Shown: positions 1 to 6,889 of the stretch, piece by piece
How positions within the stretch are numbered: position 1 is the stretch's first letter
How the letters are laid out: the number at the start of each line of letters is the position of its first letter
Source of the DNA: Pseudomonas sp. ANT_H4
GTDB lineage: Bacteria > Pseudomonadota > Gammaproteobacteria > Pseudomonadales > Pseudomonadaceae
Assembly (NCBI RefSeq): GCF_008369295.1
Contig: NZ_VOBG01000007.1
Location: 124,001-188,000 of the forward strand
Reading direction: 5' to 3'
Length of the DNA: 64,000 nt
Notes under the pieces: generated by a model
Seen by the model: the letters and a program-made list of their open reading frames with translations, nothing else
Databases searched by the model: none
What the model was told of the DNA's origin: nothing
Program-made: the position numbers and the translations under genes

Positions 1-1659
1 ATTCGAATATGTTGAATAGTCTCCATCAATCTTGTGATTTTCAGGCTCTGCAAGCGGTTCTGGTGCCATCGGTATGTAAAACTCATCTATGGCAGGCTCT
101 ACTGGTTTAGGTGGTTCTACGGCTTCTGTGGGAGCTTGTGCGACAGGGGTAGCTATGGCTGGCCGGAACATATCGTGCAAGTCATCAATTAAGCCATCAT
201 TGGTTGGCGTAACCTTTTCTTGTTCAACCTTCTTTGTAGGCTCTGGTGGCTTCTCAGGAGCTTTTTGAAGAGGTATAGGCATGACAGGCTCAACTGGTTT
301 AGGTGCTTCTACGGCCACCGTAGGGGCTTCTGGTGCTGGTTGCGGTTTAGGATCGGCCTTCTTATTCATCGAAGCATATTGCTCCTGAATTTTCTTCAAT
401 TCGTCTAAATCTGCTGGGGTAGGTTTGTAGCCTTCAAGCTTGAAGCCTTTGGCTTCCAATCCCATTAGCTGAAATTCGAGCCATACATTCTTCTTGAAGT
501 AATCAGGGCCATTCACTGTAAATGATTGTGGTGGTTTGGCGTCGGCAACAAGTCTTTGAATGCCAGCCTTTGCTGACAGTCTTGATAAATCATGGAATGA
601 AACTTTTGATGGGTCTTTGTAATACTCGAATGATTTCTTGCTACTGGCTGAATTATAGAAATATTCAACCTTGTCACTATGCTGAATAAACTTGAACTTA
701 GTAGCAAGCACTGAGTTTGGTTTAATCTTTTTCATGTAGTCGGGTTCTGCTTCGGTTGAAGCGATTGAACAATTTTCGTATTCCTTTACGTTGTGCTTAT
801 TTTTTAAAGTCTGCTCAAAGCCAGTGTCATCACCTAGTTTCGCTTTAAGTGTTTTGTAAGATAGGCCAAGCTCGGATGCTTTGAATATCTGGTCTTCATG
901 TTGAATGGAGAAAGATGATTTGCCATTGTGAATGACATTGAAACCATTCTCGGTTATCTGGTTGATGAAGTCGGATGGGCTGGAAGCATTGTTAAGGAAA
1001 TCACTCAAAGCGTCTTTCATTTGTTTCTTGTTAGAAATAACGCCACGAACGTCAAGCATTCTTTCTTTTGTTGATGGATGCTTGTCTTTGTATTTCTTGT
1101 TGATAATGTCTTTCTTATCTTGCAGTGTTAGCTCTTTTATTTTGTCGAGTTCATCCATGTCTCTTGAAATTCGATTTTCGGGAACTATTAGATTGTATTT
1201 TTGTTCAAGCTTTTCACATTCTCTTTCAATAACACGGTAGTCATTGCTGACGTTGTAACACTTGCCATTAAAATCTTTTAAAGCCCACACAATATGAACA
1301 TGAACCTCATCTGTATCAATGTGAACGCCTAACGAATACTTTCTATTTGAAAGTTTATGCGTGGCCTCATAAAGTTCTTTTGCAATATCACGGGCTTGCT
1401 CTGGTGTAATATTGTCATTCGTATGAAAGCTAACAACATCGTGCTGGGTTCTAACGGATTGCTTTCTACCTTTCTTGTTGTCAGTAATATCGCTTTCAAT
1501 TGATTGTGATATTGCTTTCGCAATATCTTTCTTTGAAGCATTCAAAGGCGTGTAAATATTTGACTCGAATAAAACGCAGCCTTCTTCTTTATTGAAGTAT
1601 TTGGCTGTTTTGTAAATCTTTGATTTAGATTTTTGAGTGCTTAGCTTTTCACGTATCAT
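1..1659 (-). CDS. Relaxase (MobA/VirD2-like, with LPD7-like region), partial
   Basis: The frame is open from the ATG at 1659 to the left edge (553 codons), so the C-terminus is missing. The protein would nick the transfer origin of the element and stay bound to the DNA strand. The relaxase histidine motif is visible around residue 110 as HIDTDEVHVHIV, the H-x-D-x4-H-x-H pattern of MOB relaxases. Roughly residues 220-400 look like the LPD7 region found in mobilization proteins (inferred by eye). After that comes a proline-rich tail in which a PKPVEP module appears twice (near bases 90 and 300). The start overlaps the mobC stop as ATGA, so the two are translationally coupled. Codon use is AT-rich, unlike the chromosome to the right. 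The family call is firm; the exact relaxase class is not. Confidence 0.85.
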   Translation of the reverse strand, partial: MIREKLSTQKSKSKIYKTAKYFNKEEGCVLFESNIYTPLNASKKDIAKAISQSIESDITDNKKGRKQSVRTQHDVVSFHTNDNITPEQARDIAKELYEATHKLSNRKYSLGVHIDTDEVHVHIVWALKDFNGKCYNVSNDYRVIERECEKLEQKYNLIVPENRISRDMDELDKIKELTLQDKKDIINKKYKDKHPSTKERMLDVRGVISNKKQMKDALSDFLNNASSPSDFINQITENGFNVIHNGKSSFSIQHEDQIFKASELGLSYKTLKAKLGDDTGFEQTLKNKHNVKEYENCSIASTEAEPDYMKKIKPNSVLATKFKFIQHSDKVEYFYNSASSKKSFEYYKDPSKVSFHDLSRLSAKAGIQRLVADAKPPQSFTVNGPDYFKKNVWLEFQLMGLEAKGFKLEGYKPTPADLDELKKIQEQYASMNKKADPKPQPAPEAPTVAVEAPKPVEPVMPIPLQKAPEKPPEPTKKVEQEKVTPTNDGLIDDLHDMFRPAIATPVAQAPTEAVEPPKPVEPAIDEFYIPMAPEPLAEPENHKIDGDYSTYSN

Positions 1660-2027
1660 GACTTACCTACGTTTCTTAATGTCTCCTTTTTTAATTTGCC
1701 CAACTTTTTAGTAAGTATAGTTATGTTTTGGTCGAGTGCAGTTAGCGTTTTTAGAATATCAAAAGGTGGTGTCTCATTCGCATTTAGACTTTTAGCTATT
1801 TGATTTAGGTTGTTTCCATATCCGCCCAGAAACCTTTCAATTTTATCAATGTCTTGTCTAAGCTCAGGATTGGTGATTTCAATAATTTCACTGATGCCAT
1901 TATTAATGATGTGGGAAATATAGCCGGACTGGCTTTTGTGTATAATTCCCCTTTCGTGCTCAATCTTTTCGTAATCACTTTCGGATATTCTTACATTCAT
2001 CTGTCTTGGTTTTTTATTATCACTCAT
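1656..2027 (-). CDS. mobC: MobC-family relaxosome accessory protein
   Basis: A 123-residue protein of the plasmid/ICE mobilization (MobC) type. It would bind the transfer origin and help the relaxase open the DNA. The N-terminus reads MNVRISESDYEKIE, like the ribbon-helix-helix-type start of these proteins. The C-terminal half, NLNQIAKSLN followed by a leucine/lysine-rich helix, is typical of the MobC domain. A GAGGA ribosome site precedes the ATG. It lies immediately upstream of the relaxase with a four-base overlap. It is the first gene after the iteron-containing intergenic region, which is where a transfer origin would be expected. Confidence 0.82.
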   Translation of the reverse strand: MSDNKKPRQMNVRISESDYEKIEHERGIIHKSQSGYISHIINNGISEIIEITNPELRQDIDKIERFLGGYGNNLNQIAKSLNANETPPFDILKTLTALDQNITILTKKLGKLKKETLRNVGKS

Positions 2028-2230
2028 ACATTCCTCATGGTTGTTGATTTTAATTTTTCAAACGTAGTGCGAAAAATCGAGCGTAAATGTAAGCAACGAA
2101 CGAAGTGAGGTGCTATACATTTACATTGCTCGCCTGTAATGTTTTCGAACTACTAATATCAAGTTAACATATATTAAAATGTTTTCAAGTTGTATAGCTT
2201 TCAATAAGCCAGATAACAAAGAATGAAAGT
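2028..2230. other. Candidate transfer-origin region between mobC and the iterons
   Basis: About 200 bases without a gene, AT-rich. An imperfect inverted pair lies around 2077-2135, where GTAAATGT and ACATTTAC segments face each other. It contains an inverted copy of the iteron core (TGCTATAC, 2111-2118). A further direct core GTATAGC lies at 2192-2198. The position next to mobC and the relaxase is the usual place for oriT, but no nic site can be assigned by eye, so this is inference. Confidence 0.35.
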
Positions 2231-2310
2231 GTATAGCAATGTATAGCAACGTATAGCAACGTATAGCAACGTATAGCAATGTATAGCAACGTATAGCAAT
2301 GTATAGCAGG
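2231..2310 (+). repeat. Eight tandem 10-base iterons (GTATAGCAAY)
   Basis: Eight consecutive copies start at 2231, 2241, 2251, 2261, 2271, 2281, 2291 and 2301. They vary only in the last base (C or T), except the final copy, which ends GG. The exact 10-base period puts every copy on nearly the same face of the helix. The array sits between the integrase terminator and the mobilization genes. It could bind MobC, an excision factor, or a replication initiator encoded further left; none of these is proven. Confidence 0.9.
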
Positions 2311-2314
2311 CATT

Positions 2315-2340
2315 AAAAAGGCCACCTAATTAGGTAGCCT
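2315..2340 (-). terminator. Rho-independent terminator of the integrase gene
   Basis: Read on the minus strand it is a GC-containing hairpin (AGGCTACC / GGTGGCCT around TAATTA) followed by a run of T. It begins about 26 bases after the integrase stop codon. Confidence 0.75.
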
Positions 2341-2365
2341 CATGAATGATGACAACAATAAAAAA

Positions 2366-3685
2366 TTATACTGAGAATTTATATTGTAGGTGTTTAACAG
2401 CATCCATTTTAGATGCTGGGGTTGGGCCTTCCGAATATCTATCGAAAGTCATTCTTAGCAGTCCATCAGCTTTGTGGCCAACCAACGAAATGATGACAAG
2501 GTTCTTAACATCAGCACGCTCTAATGTAGTGATTACAGTTTTGCGAATGCTATGGAAAACACATTTTTTATCAAAACCTAAATCTGTCTTGAAGATTGAA
2601 AATTGATTACCTAAACCTTTCGATTTGGTTTCATACTTCCCACCTTTGCTTGTCTTCAACAAATACCCATCGTCCGATGAACTAACAAGCCGTTTGACCG
2701 TTTCCATGAGAACCGGATGAATTGGCACAAAACGAACGGATGCTTGTGTTTTACCTTCTGTAATATGAAAACAATCCACACCATCCTCTTTAACAACTGA
2801 CGATGTTTTTAAACGGCATATTTCTTCAATGCGTGCTCCCGTATAGGCCGCTATCTTAATCAAATCGGCTAATTGACGCTTTCCTTTTTCAACTGCTTTA
2901 CTATGCAAGGTTTCAACCTCTTCCGCCGTAAAAGCACGTCTTTCATCTTTTTTGAGTGTTCCACGTCTAACTTGGCTCAATTCATGACTTTTGAAAGGAT
3001 TGATTGGATAACGTTCTTTGAATGGTGGTTCTTTTTTAATCAAGAAATTATAGAAGGCATTAAACGAAAACAAATATTGTTTCTTTGTCTTCGATTCCAG
3101 ATTTTTTGAAATCAAGAATGAAGCAACTGCCTCATAATCCAGCAATAAGTCCTCAGCTTTCAAAAAGGCATCAAGTGCTTTAATTCTCTTTATATGTCTA
3201 TCAACTGTATTCAAGTCTACTTTTCGTTGATTTAATTCATAGTTATAGAAACCATCAAGGCGACTTTTGAAAAATGGGGTTTTTGGTGAGTAGTCCGAAC
3301 GACCTGCTGCAATATCAATTGCTTCATTAACAAGGTCGATGCTTAACTTCTTATCTTGTGTATATTGGATTACTTCAAAACCCATTTTTGTTTCATTGTT
3401 TGCGGGTTTCCCCTTAATTTTATCTTGGTTTATGGCCCTTTGATGCTTTTCAACTATTTGAAGAACATCATCACGGAAATTGCCGATTTCACCCCTACGG
3501 GCTTTTTCGATTTCGGTTTTCCACTGCTGCAACCATCGTAGTTTGAAAATATGGGCTTCCGAACGATTGCCAGTTTTGAGGCTTTTAGTCAAAACCTTAC
3601 GCCCGGAAAAGGCTTCCCGTGCGTCTTCTGGAACGTCCAGACGGACGTAGTAGGTGCCGGATTTCAGGACTAAAAAATCGGTCAT
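2366..3685 (-). CDS. int: Tyrosine recombinase (phage-type integrase)
   Basis: A 439-residue site-specific recombinase. An N-terminal DUF6538-like and SAM-like DNA-binding part (residues 1-270) is followed by a catalytic domain. The catalytic residues are visible: Arg in YTGARIEEI, His and Arg in HSIRKT, His in LVGHK, and the tyrosine nucleophile in DRYSEG. Length and domain order fit integrases of genomic islands and mobilizable elements that use tRNA genes. It reads away from the tRNA fragment at 3796-3824, with three TTCTACCCAAA repeats in the gap, probably arm-type binding sites. Its AT-rich composition matches mobC and the relaxase, so it belongs to the same element. Confidence 0.95.
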   Translation of the reverse strand: MTDFLVLKSGTYYVRLDVPEDAREAFSGRKVLTKSLKTGNRSEAHIFKLRWLQQWKTEIEKARRGEIGNFRDDVLQIVEKHQRAINQDKIKGKPANNETKMGFEVIQYTQDKKLSIDLVNEAIDIAAGRSDYSPKTPFFKSRLDGFYNYELNQRKVDLNTVDRHIKRIKALDAFLKAEDLLLDYEAVASFLISKNLESKTKKQYLFSFNAFYNFLIKKEPPFKERYPINPFKSHELSQVRRGTLKKDERRAFTAEEVETLHSKAVEKGKRQLADLIKIAAYTGARIEEICRLKTSSVVKEDGVDCFHITEGKTQASVRFVPIHPVLMETVKRLVSSSDDGYLLKTSKGGKYETKSKGLGNQFSIFKTDLGFDKKCVFHSIRKTVITTLERADVKNLVIISLVGHKADGLLRMTFDRYSEGPTPASKMDAVKHLQYKFSV

Positions 3686-3707
3686 AGCAAAAGCCTTCGC
3701 TAGTCAT

Positions 3708-3743
3708 TTCTACCCAAAATTCTACCCAAAATTTCTACCCAAA
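3708..3743 (+). repeat. Three direct repeats TTCTACCCAAA beside the attachment site
   Basis: Identical 11-base copies occur at 3708-3718, 3720-3730 and 3733-3743, between the integrase start and the tRNA fragment. The position and spacing (12-13 bases) suit arm-type binding sites of a tyrosine recombinase or sites of a directionality factor. The function is inferred from location. Confidence 0.6.
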
Positions 3744-3794
3744 GCCACTGAAAGCCTTTAAACTCGCGGCATTGCTGGGTCTTATGATGTTTTT

Positions 3795-3824
3795 GAGGGA
3801 GTTCGAGTCTCCCTCGGGGCACCA
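3795..3824 (+). other. Attachment site: duplicated 3' end of a tRNA gene (probably tRNA-Leu)
   Basis: The segment contains a complete T-arm (GGGAG stem, TTCGAGT loop, CTCCC stem), then TCGGGGC as the 3' acceptor strand and ACCA. No matching 5' acceptor strand (GCCCCGA), D-arm or anticodon arm lies upstream, so this is only a tRNA 3' end. It is the usual scar of integration into a tRNA gene. It implies that the intact tRNA lies at the other end of the element, beyond the left edge. The acceptor sequence suggests tRNA-Leu, but the anticodon is not present to confirm it. Confidence 0.75.
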
Positions 3825-3828
3825 TCTT

Positions 3829-3860
3829 AAAAAAGACCTTGAAATTCAAGGTCTTTTTTT
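3829..3860 (+). terminator. Terminator following the tRNA fragment
   Basis: A perfect AGACCTTGAA / TTCAAGGTCT inverted repeat is flanked by an A-run and an eight-T run. This is the ordinary terminator of the tRNA transcription unit. It marks the start of chromosomal DNA to the right of the element. Confidence 0.85.
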
Positions 3861-3917
3861 TCGCCTGTAGAAAAGTGATTGTTGGCAGACGCACACGACT
3901 GTAGAGGAACCTGGACC

Positions 3918-4247
3918 ATGGAATTGACGCTGGAGACGGTTGCGCTTTTCGCCCTCAAGTTGGCTTATGAGATAGACGGTGGCAGCCCGATTTTGCGGGA
4001 CGATCTGGTCATGAGTGAGTATGAGAGGGAGGTTTTTGGGTTGCTCGTGCGTCAGGGTGATATCGACGCTATCCAATCTAAAGTCTCGGAGTGCGCAGGA
4101 TTGGCACTGGTGGCTTTAGGCGGCACGGATAAGCCGCTCGGTCGCGAGCTGCAGCGGCTGGCCGCTGAAGTCAGCCAGGCGCAGACACTTGAGAAACTGA
4201 ACGCCCCGCTGCTCACACTCAAGGACTACTTGAAAGACATCCAGTGA
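3918..4247 (+). CDS. Small hypothetical protein next to pyocin cassette
   Basis: 109 residues starting at the ATG at 3918, preceded by GAGGAA; an in-frame ATG at 3879 lies within poorer context. The protein is acidic and helical in appearance (MELTLETVALFALKLAYEID), with no signal peptide, membrane segment or motif that I recognise. It is the first gene after the tRNA terminator. It lies 57 bases before a barstar-type gene and upstream of the pyocin. The position suggests another small immunity-type gene, but nothing in the protein shows this. The coding region looks genuine by composition and ribosome site. Confidence 0.6.
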   Translation: MELTLETVALFALKLAYEIDGGSPILRDDLVMSEYEREVFGLLVRQGDIDAIQSKVSECAGLALVALGGTDKPLGRELQRLAAEVSQAQTLEKLNAPLLTLKDYLKDIQ

Positions 4248-4304
4248 ACAAGCCCCATGAAAGACGGGACACTTACACCCCCCACCCCGACGCCCACTGA
4301 ATAC

Positions 4305-4625
4305 ATGACTAGATTACCCGTCATAAAAATAGACTTGAGCAGTATCAAGGACTCCCAAGAACTCCACTCCACCCTGAGCAATGTTCTCGGCTTCCCGGAC
4401 TGGTACGGCCAAAACTGGGATGCATTCTGGGATGCCATTACCGGGCTGGTAGAAATGCCCATCACGCTGCAACTCTCAGGCTGGGATATCTTCTCCGAAC
4501 ACTTGCCCCAAGACGCGAGGCTGCTACAGCAATGCCTCACCGACATGACGCTCAACTACCCGGACCTGGCGCCAGAGGTTCACTACATGAGCACAAGCAA
4601 TATCCTGCCGCCGACTCACCAGTAG
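4305..4625 (+). CDS. Barstar-family RNase inhibitor
   Basis: 106 residues from the ATG at 4305; the frame extends back to 4257, but the domain begins with MTRLPVIKIDL. The barstar fold signature is visible in LGFPDWYGQNWDAFWD, which includes the conserved FP-x-YG-x-NWDAFWD block. Barstars bind and block barnase-type ribonucleases and serve as immunity proteins to secreted RNase toxins. No barnase-like toxin gene is adjacent. The nearest toxin is the E3-type pyocin downstream, which has its own E3-type immunity proteins. It is therefore probably an orphan immunity gene. Neither possible start has a strong ribosome site. Confidence 0.85.
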   Translation: MTRLPVIKIDLSSIKDSQELHSTLSNVLGFPDWYGQNWDAFWDAITGLVEMPITLQLSGWDIFSEHLPQDARLLQQCLTDMTLNYPDLAPEVHYMSTSNILPPTHQ

Positions 4626-4795
4626 CGCATTGATCGCTGAAGTTCTTGGCGCCGCTGGTTCTACACGGAGCGACGTCTCCAAAAATTCGCAGGCGGTTTT
4701 TCCATAGTGCTGGGATTTAGCATCCATTGATAAACTGACTTTTCCCACACACACCATCGAACAATGAGAATTTCAGGTTCTCGCCCGCTCTCATA

Positions 4796-4825
4796 GGCTC
4801 ACTTCCTCGCACAGGGAAGTGAGCC
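4796..4825 (+). promoter_or_regulatory. Stem-loop enclosing the pyocin ribosome-binding site
   Basis: A perfect 11-base inverted repeat, GGCTCACTTCC (4796-4806) and GGAAGTGAGCC (4815-4825), with an eight-base loop, ends four bases before the pyocin ATG at 4830. The right arm contains the purine-rich GGAAGTGAG that would serve as the ribosome site, so folding should hide it. No T-run follows, so it is not a normal terminator. Translational control is inferred. Confidence 0.6.
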
Positions 4826-4829
4826 AGCC

Positions 4830-5981
4830 ATGCCAGAACGCGCCTATCCAATCAGTGAAGAAGAACTTCTTCGACGACGAATCCTGACCCCGCAACCTTC
4901 CCGGGCACCTTATTCACCGTCCATTGATTTAATCAACACAACGCCTGTCCCAGCACCTGAGCCCGCCAAGATTCCCGGCTACATATTCGCCAAGTCGTGC
5001 CAACTGCCAAACGGCATCATCAGCTACAACAACCCCACCGGTTACGTGCCGCTGGAACTGGTCAAGGAGTACGGCCACTTCGCACTATTGGGTGGGCGTG
5101 CGGCCGATGGTGACGGCGTTCCTCTCAGCAAAATCAGTGGCAATGCCCTGCCCGCAGGCCTCGGGCAATTGGTACTCGGCGGGTCGGCACTGCAAACCGC
5201 TACAGCGGCGGTCGGTACCGTGGCAAGCGGACTGCTGACAGGGCTGGTGGCTTTGGCTTGGTCGTCGGAGCTGGGTGACAGCGCCCTTTATAGCGAAGAA
5301 CAGCTGCGTTCGATGCAACAAGCCCGCTCGCGCATGCGCCTGCACATCGAGCAGCAGGCGGACGGCACGCTCAAAGGGTATGGCTTCTACACCGGCAACA
5401 ATGCCGATTGGCAGATGATCGACGTGGTTCAGTTCCAAAGCCGCGACAGTCAATTCGTGGCAGAGCTCGGCGAGGGCGTGGAGCTGATTTGGACACCCGC
5501 CATTGATCCTGGCGACACCCTTGGCATTCCGGCATTGGAAGCTGCGCCGCAAGCGCCGGTGATGTGGATCTATCCGCCGACAGAGGTAGCCAGGCAGATT
5601 CTGGTCAACCCGATTTATCCGCCGGAGTATCGGGATTTTATTCTGGTGTTTCCGGCGGACTCAGGAGTTCGGCCGCTGTATGTGGTGGTGAGTGTTCGGA
5701 CGGGGAATCACAAGTACCACCTCGCCCCCGATACAAACGAAATCGTCGGCTTTCCGGATTTGATATCGGTGACACCTAAAACCCCCAAGCAAGGCGGTGC
5801 CGGACTCAGGGAACGGTGGAACGATAAAAAGGGAAGACGAGTTTACGAGTGGGACTCTCAGCACCGCGAGCTTGAAGTTTATAGAGCCAGCGACGGGAGC
5901 CATTTGGGCGCTTTCAGCCACGTTACTGGTCAGCGGCTGAAAAAAATGAAGAAGAAACGCAATATCAAAAAGTATTTGTGA
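4830..5981 (+). CDS. S-type pyocin with colicin E3-type 16S rRNase domain
   Basis: A 383-residue bacteriocin. A short N-terminal region rich in proline is followed by a glycine/alanine-rich hydrophobic stretch (about 105-150), an S-type pyocin translocation-like domain (about 150-310), and a C-terminal killer domain from about 315. The last 70 residues match the cytotoxic domain of colicin E3/E6. PKTPKQ is followed by YEWDSQHRELE, containing the Asp, His and Glu that form the E3 active site, then a YRASDG segment, and the protein ends KRNIKKYL as colicin E3 does. Such domains cut 16S rRNA at the decoding centre. The protein is much shorter than typical S pyocins (about 600-800 residues), so the receptor-binding part is reduced or absent. 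Its immunity gene follows after six bases. I found no LexA box upstream. Confidence 0.9.
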   Translation: MPERAYPISEEELLRRRILTPQPSRAPYSPSIDLINTTPVPAPEPAKIPGYIFAKSCQLPNGIISYNNPTGYVPLELVKEYGHFALLGGRAADGDGVPLSKISGNALPAGLGQLVLGGSALQTATAAVGTVASGLLTGLVALAWSSELGDSALYSEEQLRSMQQARSRMRLHIEQQADGTLKGYGFYTGNNADWQMIDVVQFQSRDSQFVAELGEGVELIWTPAIDPGDTLGIPALEAAPQAPVMWIYPPTEVARQILVNPIYPPEYRDFILVFPADSGVRPLYVVVSVRTGNHKYHLAPDTNEIVGFPDLISVTPKTPKQGGAGLRERWNDKKGRRVYEWDSQHRELEVYRASDGSHLGAFSHVTGQRLKKMKKKRNIKKYL

Positions 5982-5987
5982 GGACGT

Positions 5988-6242
5988 ATGGGATTGAAAC
6001 TAAGGCTGCAATGGTTCGATAAAACCACAGAGCGTGGTATCGGCATGGAACGTTCGACAGATATTGGAGACGATGATGCTGTGGTGACGGCGCTAGGACT
6101 GTCAGTTCAAGAGGACGTTAACAACGGTGTCTTCGAGCTACGTGAAGAATGGCTGACAACAATCCAGCCGTACTTCTTACATAAAATCATCTTTCCTGAA
6201 AGTGACTACTTCCTGGCTTTAGATTACAGAGAGTCTTGGTAA
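5988..6242 (+). CDS. E3-type pyocin immunity protein
   Basis: 84 residues, six bases after the pyocin stop and preceded by GAGGA. The protein has the hallmarks of the colicin E3 immunity family: the start MGLKLRLQWFDKTTE, the middle VNNGVF, and the end FLALDYRESW, each with a close counterpart in Im3. It would bind the rRNase domain of the neighbouring pyocin tightly and protect the producer. The adjacency makes this the cognate inhibitor. Confidence 0.92.
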   Translation: MGLKLRLQWFDKTTERGIGMERSTDIGDDDAVVTALGLSVQEDVNNGVFELREEWLTTIQPYFLHKIIFPESDYFLALDYRESW

Positions 6243-6248
6243 TCAATC

Positions 6249-6363
6249 ATGAGAATCCGATTGTGATCGGTACGACAAGCACGGTGAATACTTGAAAGCG
6301 GATGAGTTCTCAGCAAATTTTCATGCTGACGACAGCATTTTCATTGCGCTCGGGCTCCTTTGA
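6249..6363 (+). pseudogene. Degenerate E3-type immunity gene remnant
   Basis: After a plausible ATG at 6249 the frame meets a TGA at once. From 6267 the same frame encodes DRYDKHGEYLKADEFSANF and then a DDSIFIALG segment. This is clearly homologous to residues 9-36 of the intact immunity protein at 6436 (WYDKRTENLEADEYSANF, ESILTALG). The reading ends at 6363, where the sequence passes directly into the 3' end of a toxin gene. The remnant therefore has an early stop and lacks its C-terminal half. Confidence 0.8.
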
Positions 6364-6421
6364 TCCCTATACCGGCGAACGCCGGGGCCCAGCAAAAGAT
6401 GAACGCCGTATAAACAAATAA
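6353..6421 (+). pseudogene. Orphan 3' end of a second E3-type rRNase toxin gene
   Basis: The frame GGC TCC TTT GAT to TAA encodes GSFDPYTGERRGPAKDERR followed by INK and stop. The last residues of the colicin E3 killer domain read GSFDPKTG followed by a GPDPKR and NIKKYL tail, so this is a severed toxin C-terminus. It overlaps the immunity remnant at CGGGCTC. It lies 14 bases before the intact immunity gene at 6436, exactly where the tail of that gene's cognate toxin would be. No start or upstream toxin sequence is present. Confidence 0.75.
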
Positions 6422-6435
6422 GTGGAGACTTCTTC

Positions 6436-6714
6436 ATGAGTATGAAAGTCAGATTGGCATGGTATGACAAGCGCACCGAAAACTTAGAGGCCGATGAATA
6501 CTCAGCAAACTTTGAGGACAACGAAAGCATCCTTACCGCGCTCGGATTAGACGAAGAGCCCCAAATCTATGCTGGCGGATTCGACGTCCTCCCAAGTTGG
6601 ATAGCGATCCTCCAACCTCATTTCCAGCACCTAATTGAACCCGCCAATTTCTACTACCAAATATCTTTCCGTTATCAAGGTACATGGCCGCCCCAACCCT
6701 CCAAGCAGCCATAA
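6436..6714 (+). CDS. Second E3-type immunity protein (orphan)
   Basis: 92 residues preceded by GGAG. It is homologous to the immunity protein at 5988: KVRLAWYDKRTE, GGFDVLPSWIAILQPHF and a final FRYQGTW align with the Im3 pattern. It has a short extra C-terminus (PPQPSKQP). It sits directly behind the orphan toxin tail and so belonged to a different E3-type toxin. It likely gives resistance to related pyocins made by competitors. It could instead act as a spare inhibitor for the intact pyocin upstream. Confidence 0.88.
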   Translation: MSMKVRLAWYDKRTENLEADEYSANFEDNESILTALGLDEEPQIYAGGFDVLPSWIAILQPHFQHLIEPANFYYQISFRYQGTWPPQPSKQP

Positions 6715-6889
6715 AGGAACCCAATGGCAAGCCCCCTCTCTATCGCTCAGTCAACACCCGGACACACAATGAGCCCCACGCACGGGGAGAAATGCCACAC
6801 GGGTCGTAATACGGCTCCGGGTCAGCCGCCTTGCAAAGCGGGGGCTGAATCCGGTTTAAAAAACTGTGTACTCACTCCTTGTCTGCGGC

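Noticed and set aside
2231..2310. Resemblance to a CRISPR array
   Set aside because: The copies are contiguous with no spacers and only 10 bases long.
3700..3894. 64-codon minus-strand frame containing VPRGRLELP
   Set aside because: It is the antisense of the tRNA 3' end and of the arm repeats, a well-known false protein.
4626..4795. Search for a LexA box controlling the pyocin
   Set aside because: No CTG-N10-CAG palindrome found; an ATTG-containing stretch near 4629 is too weak to call a PrtN P-box.
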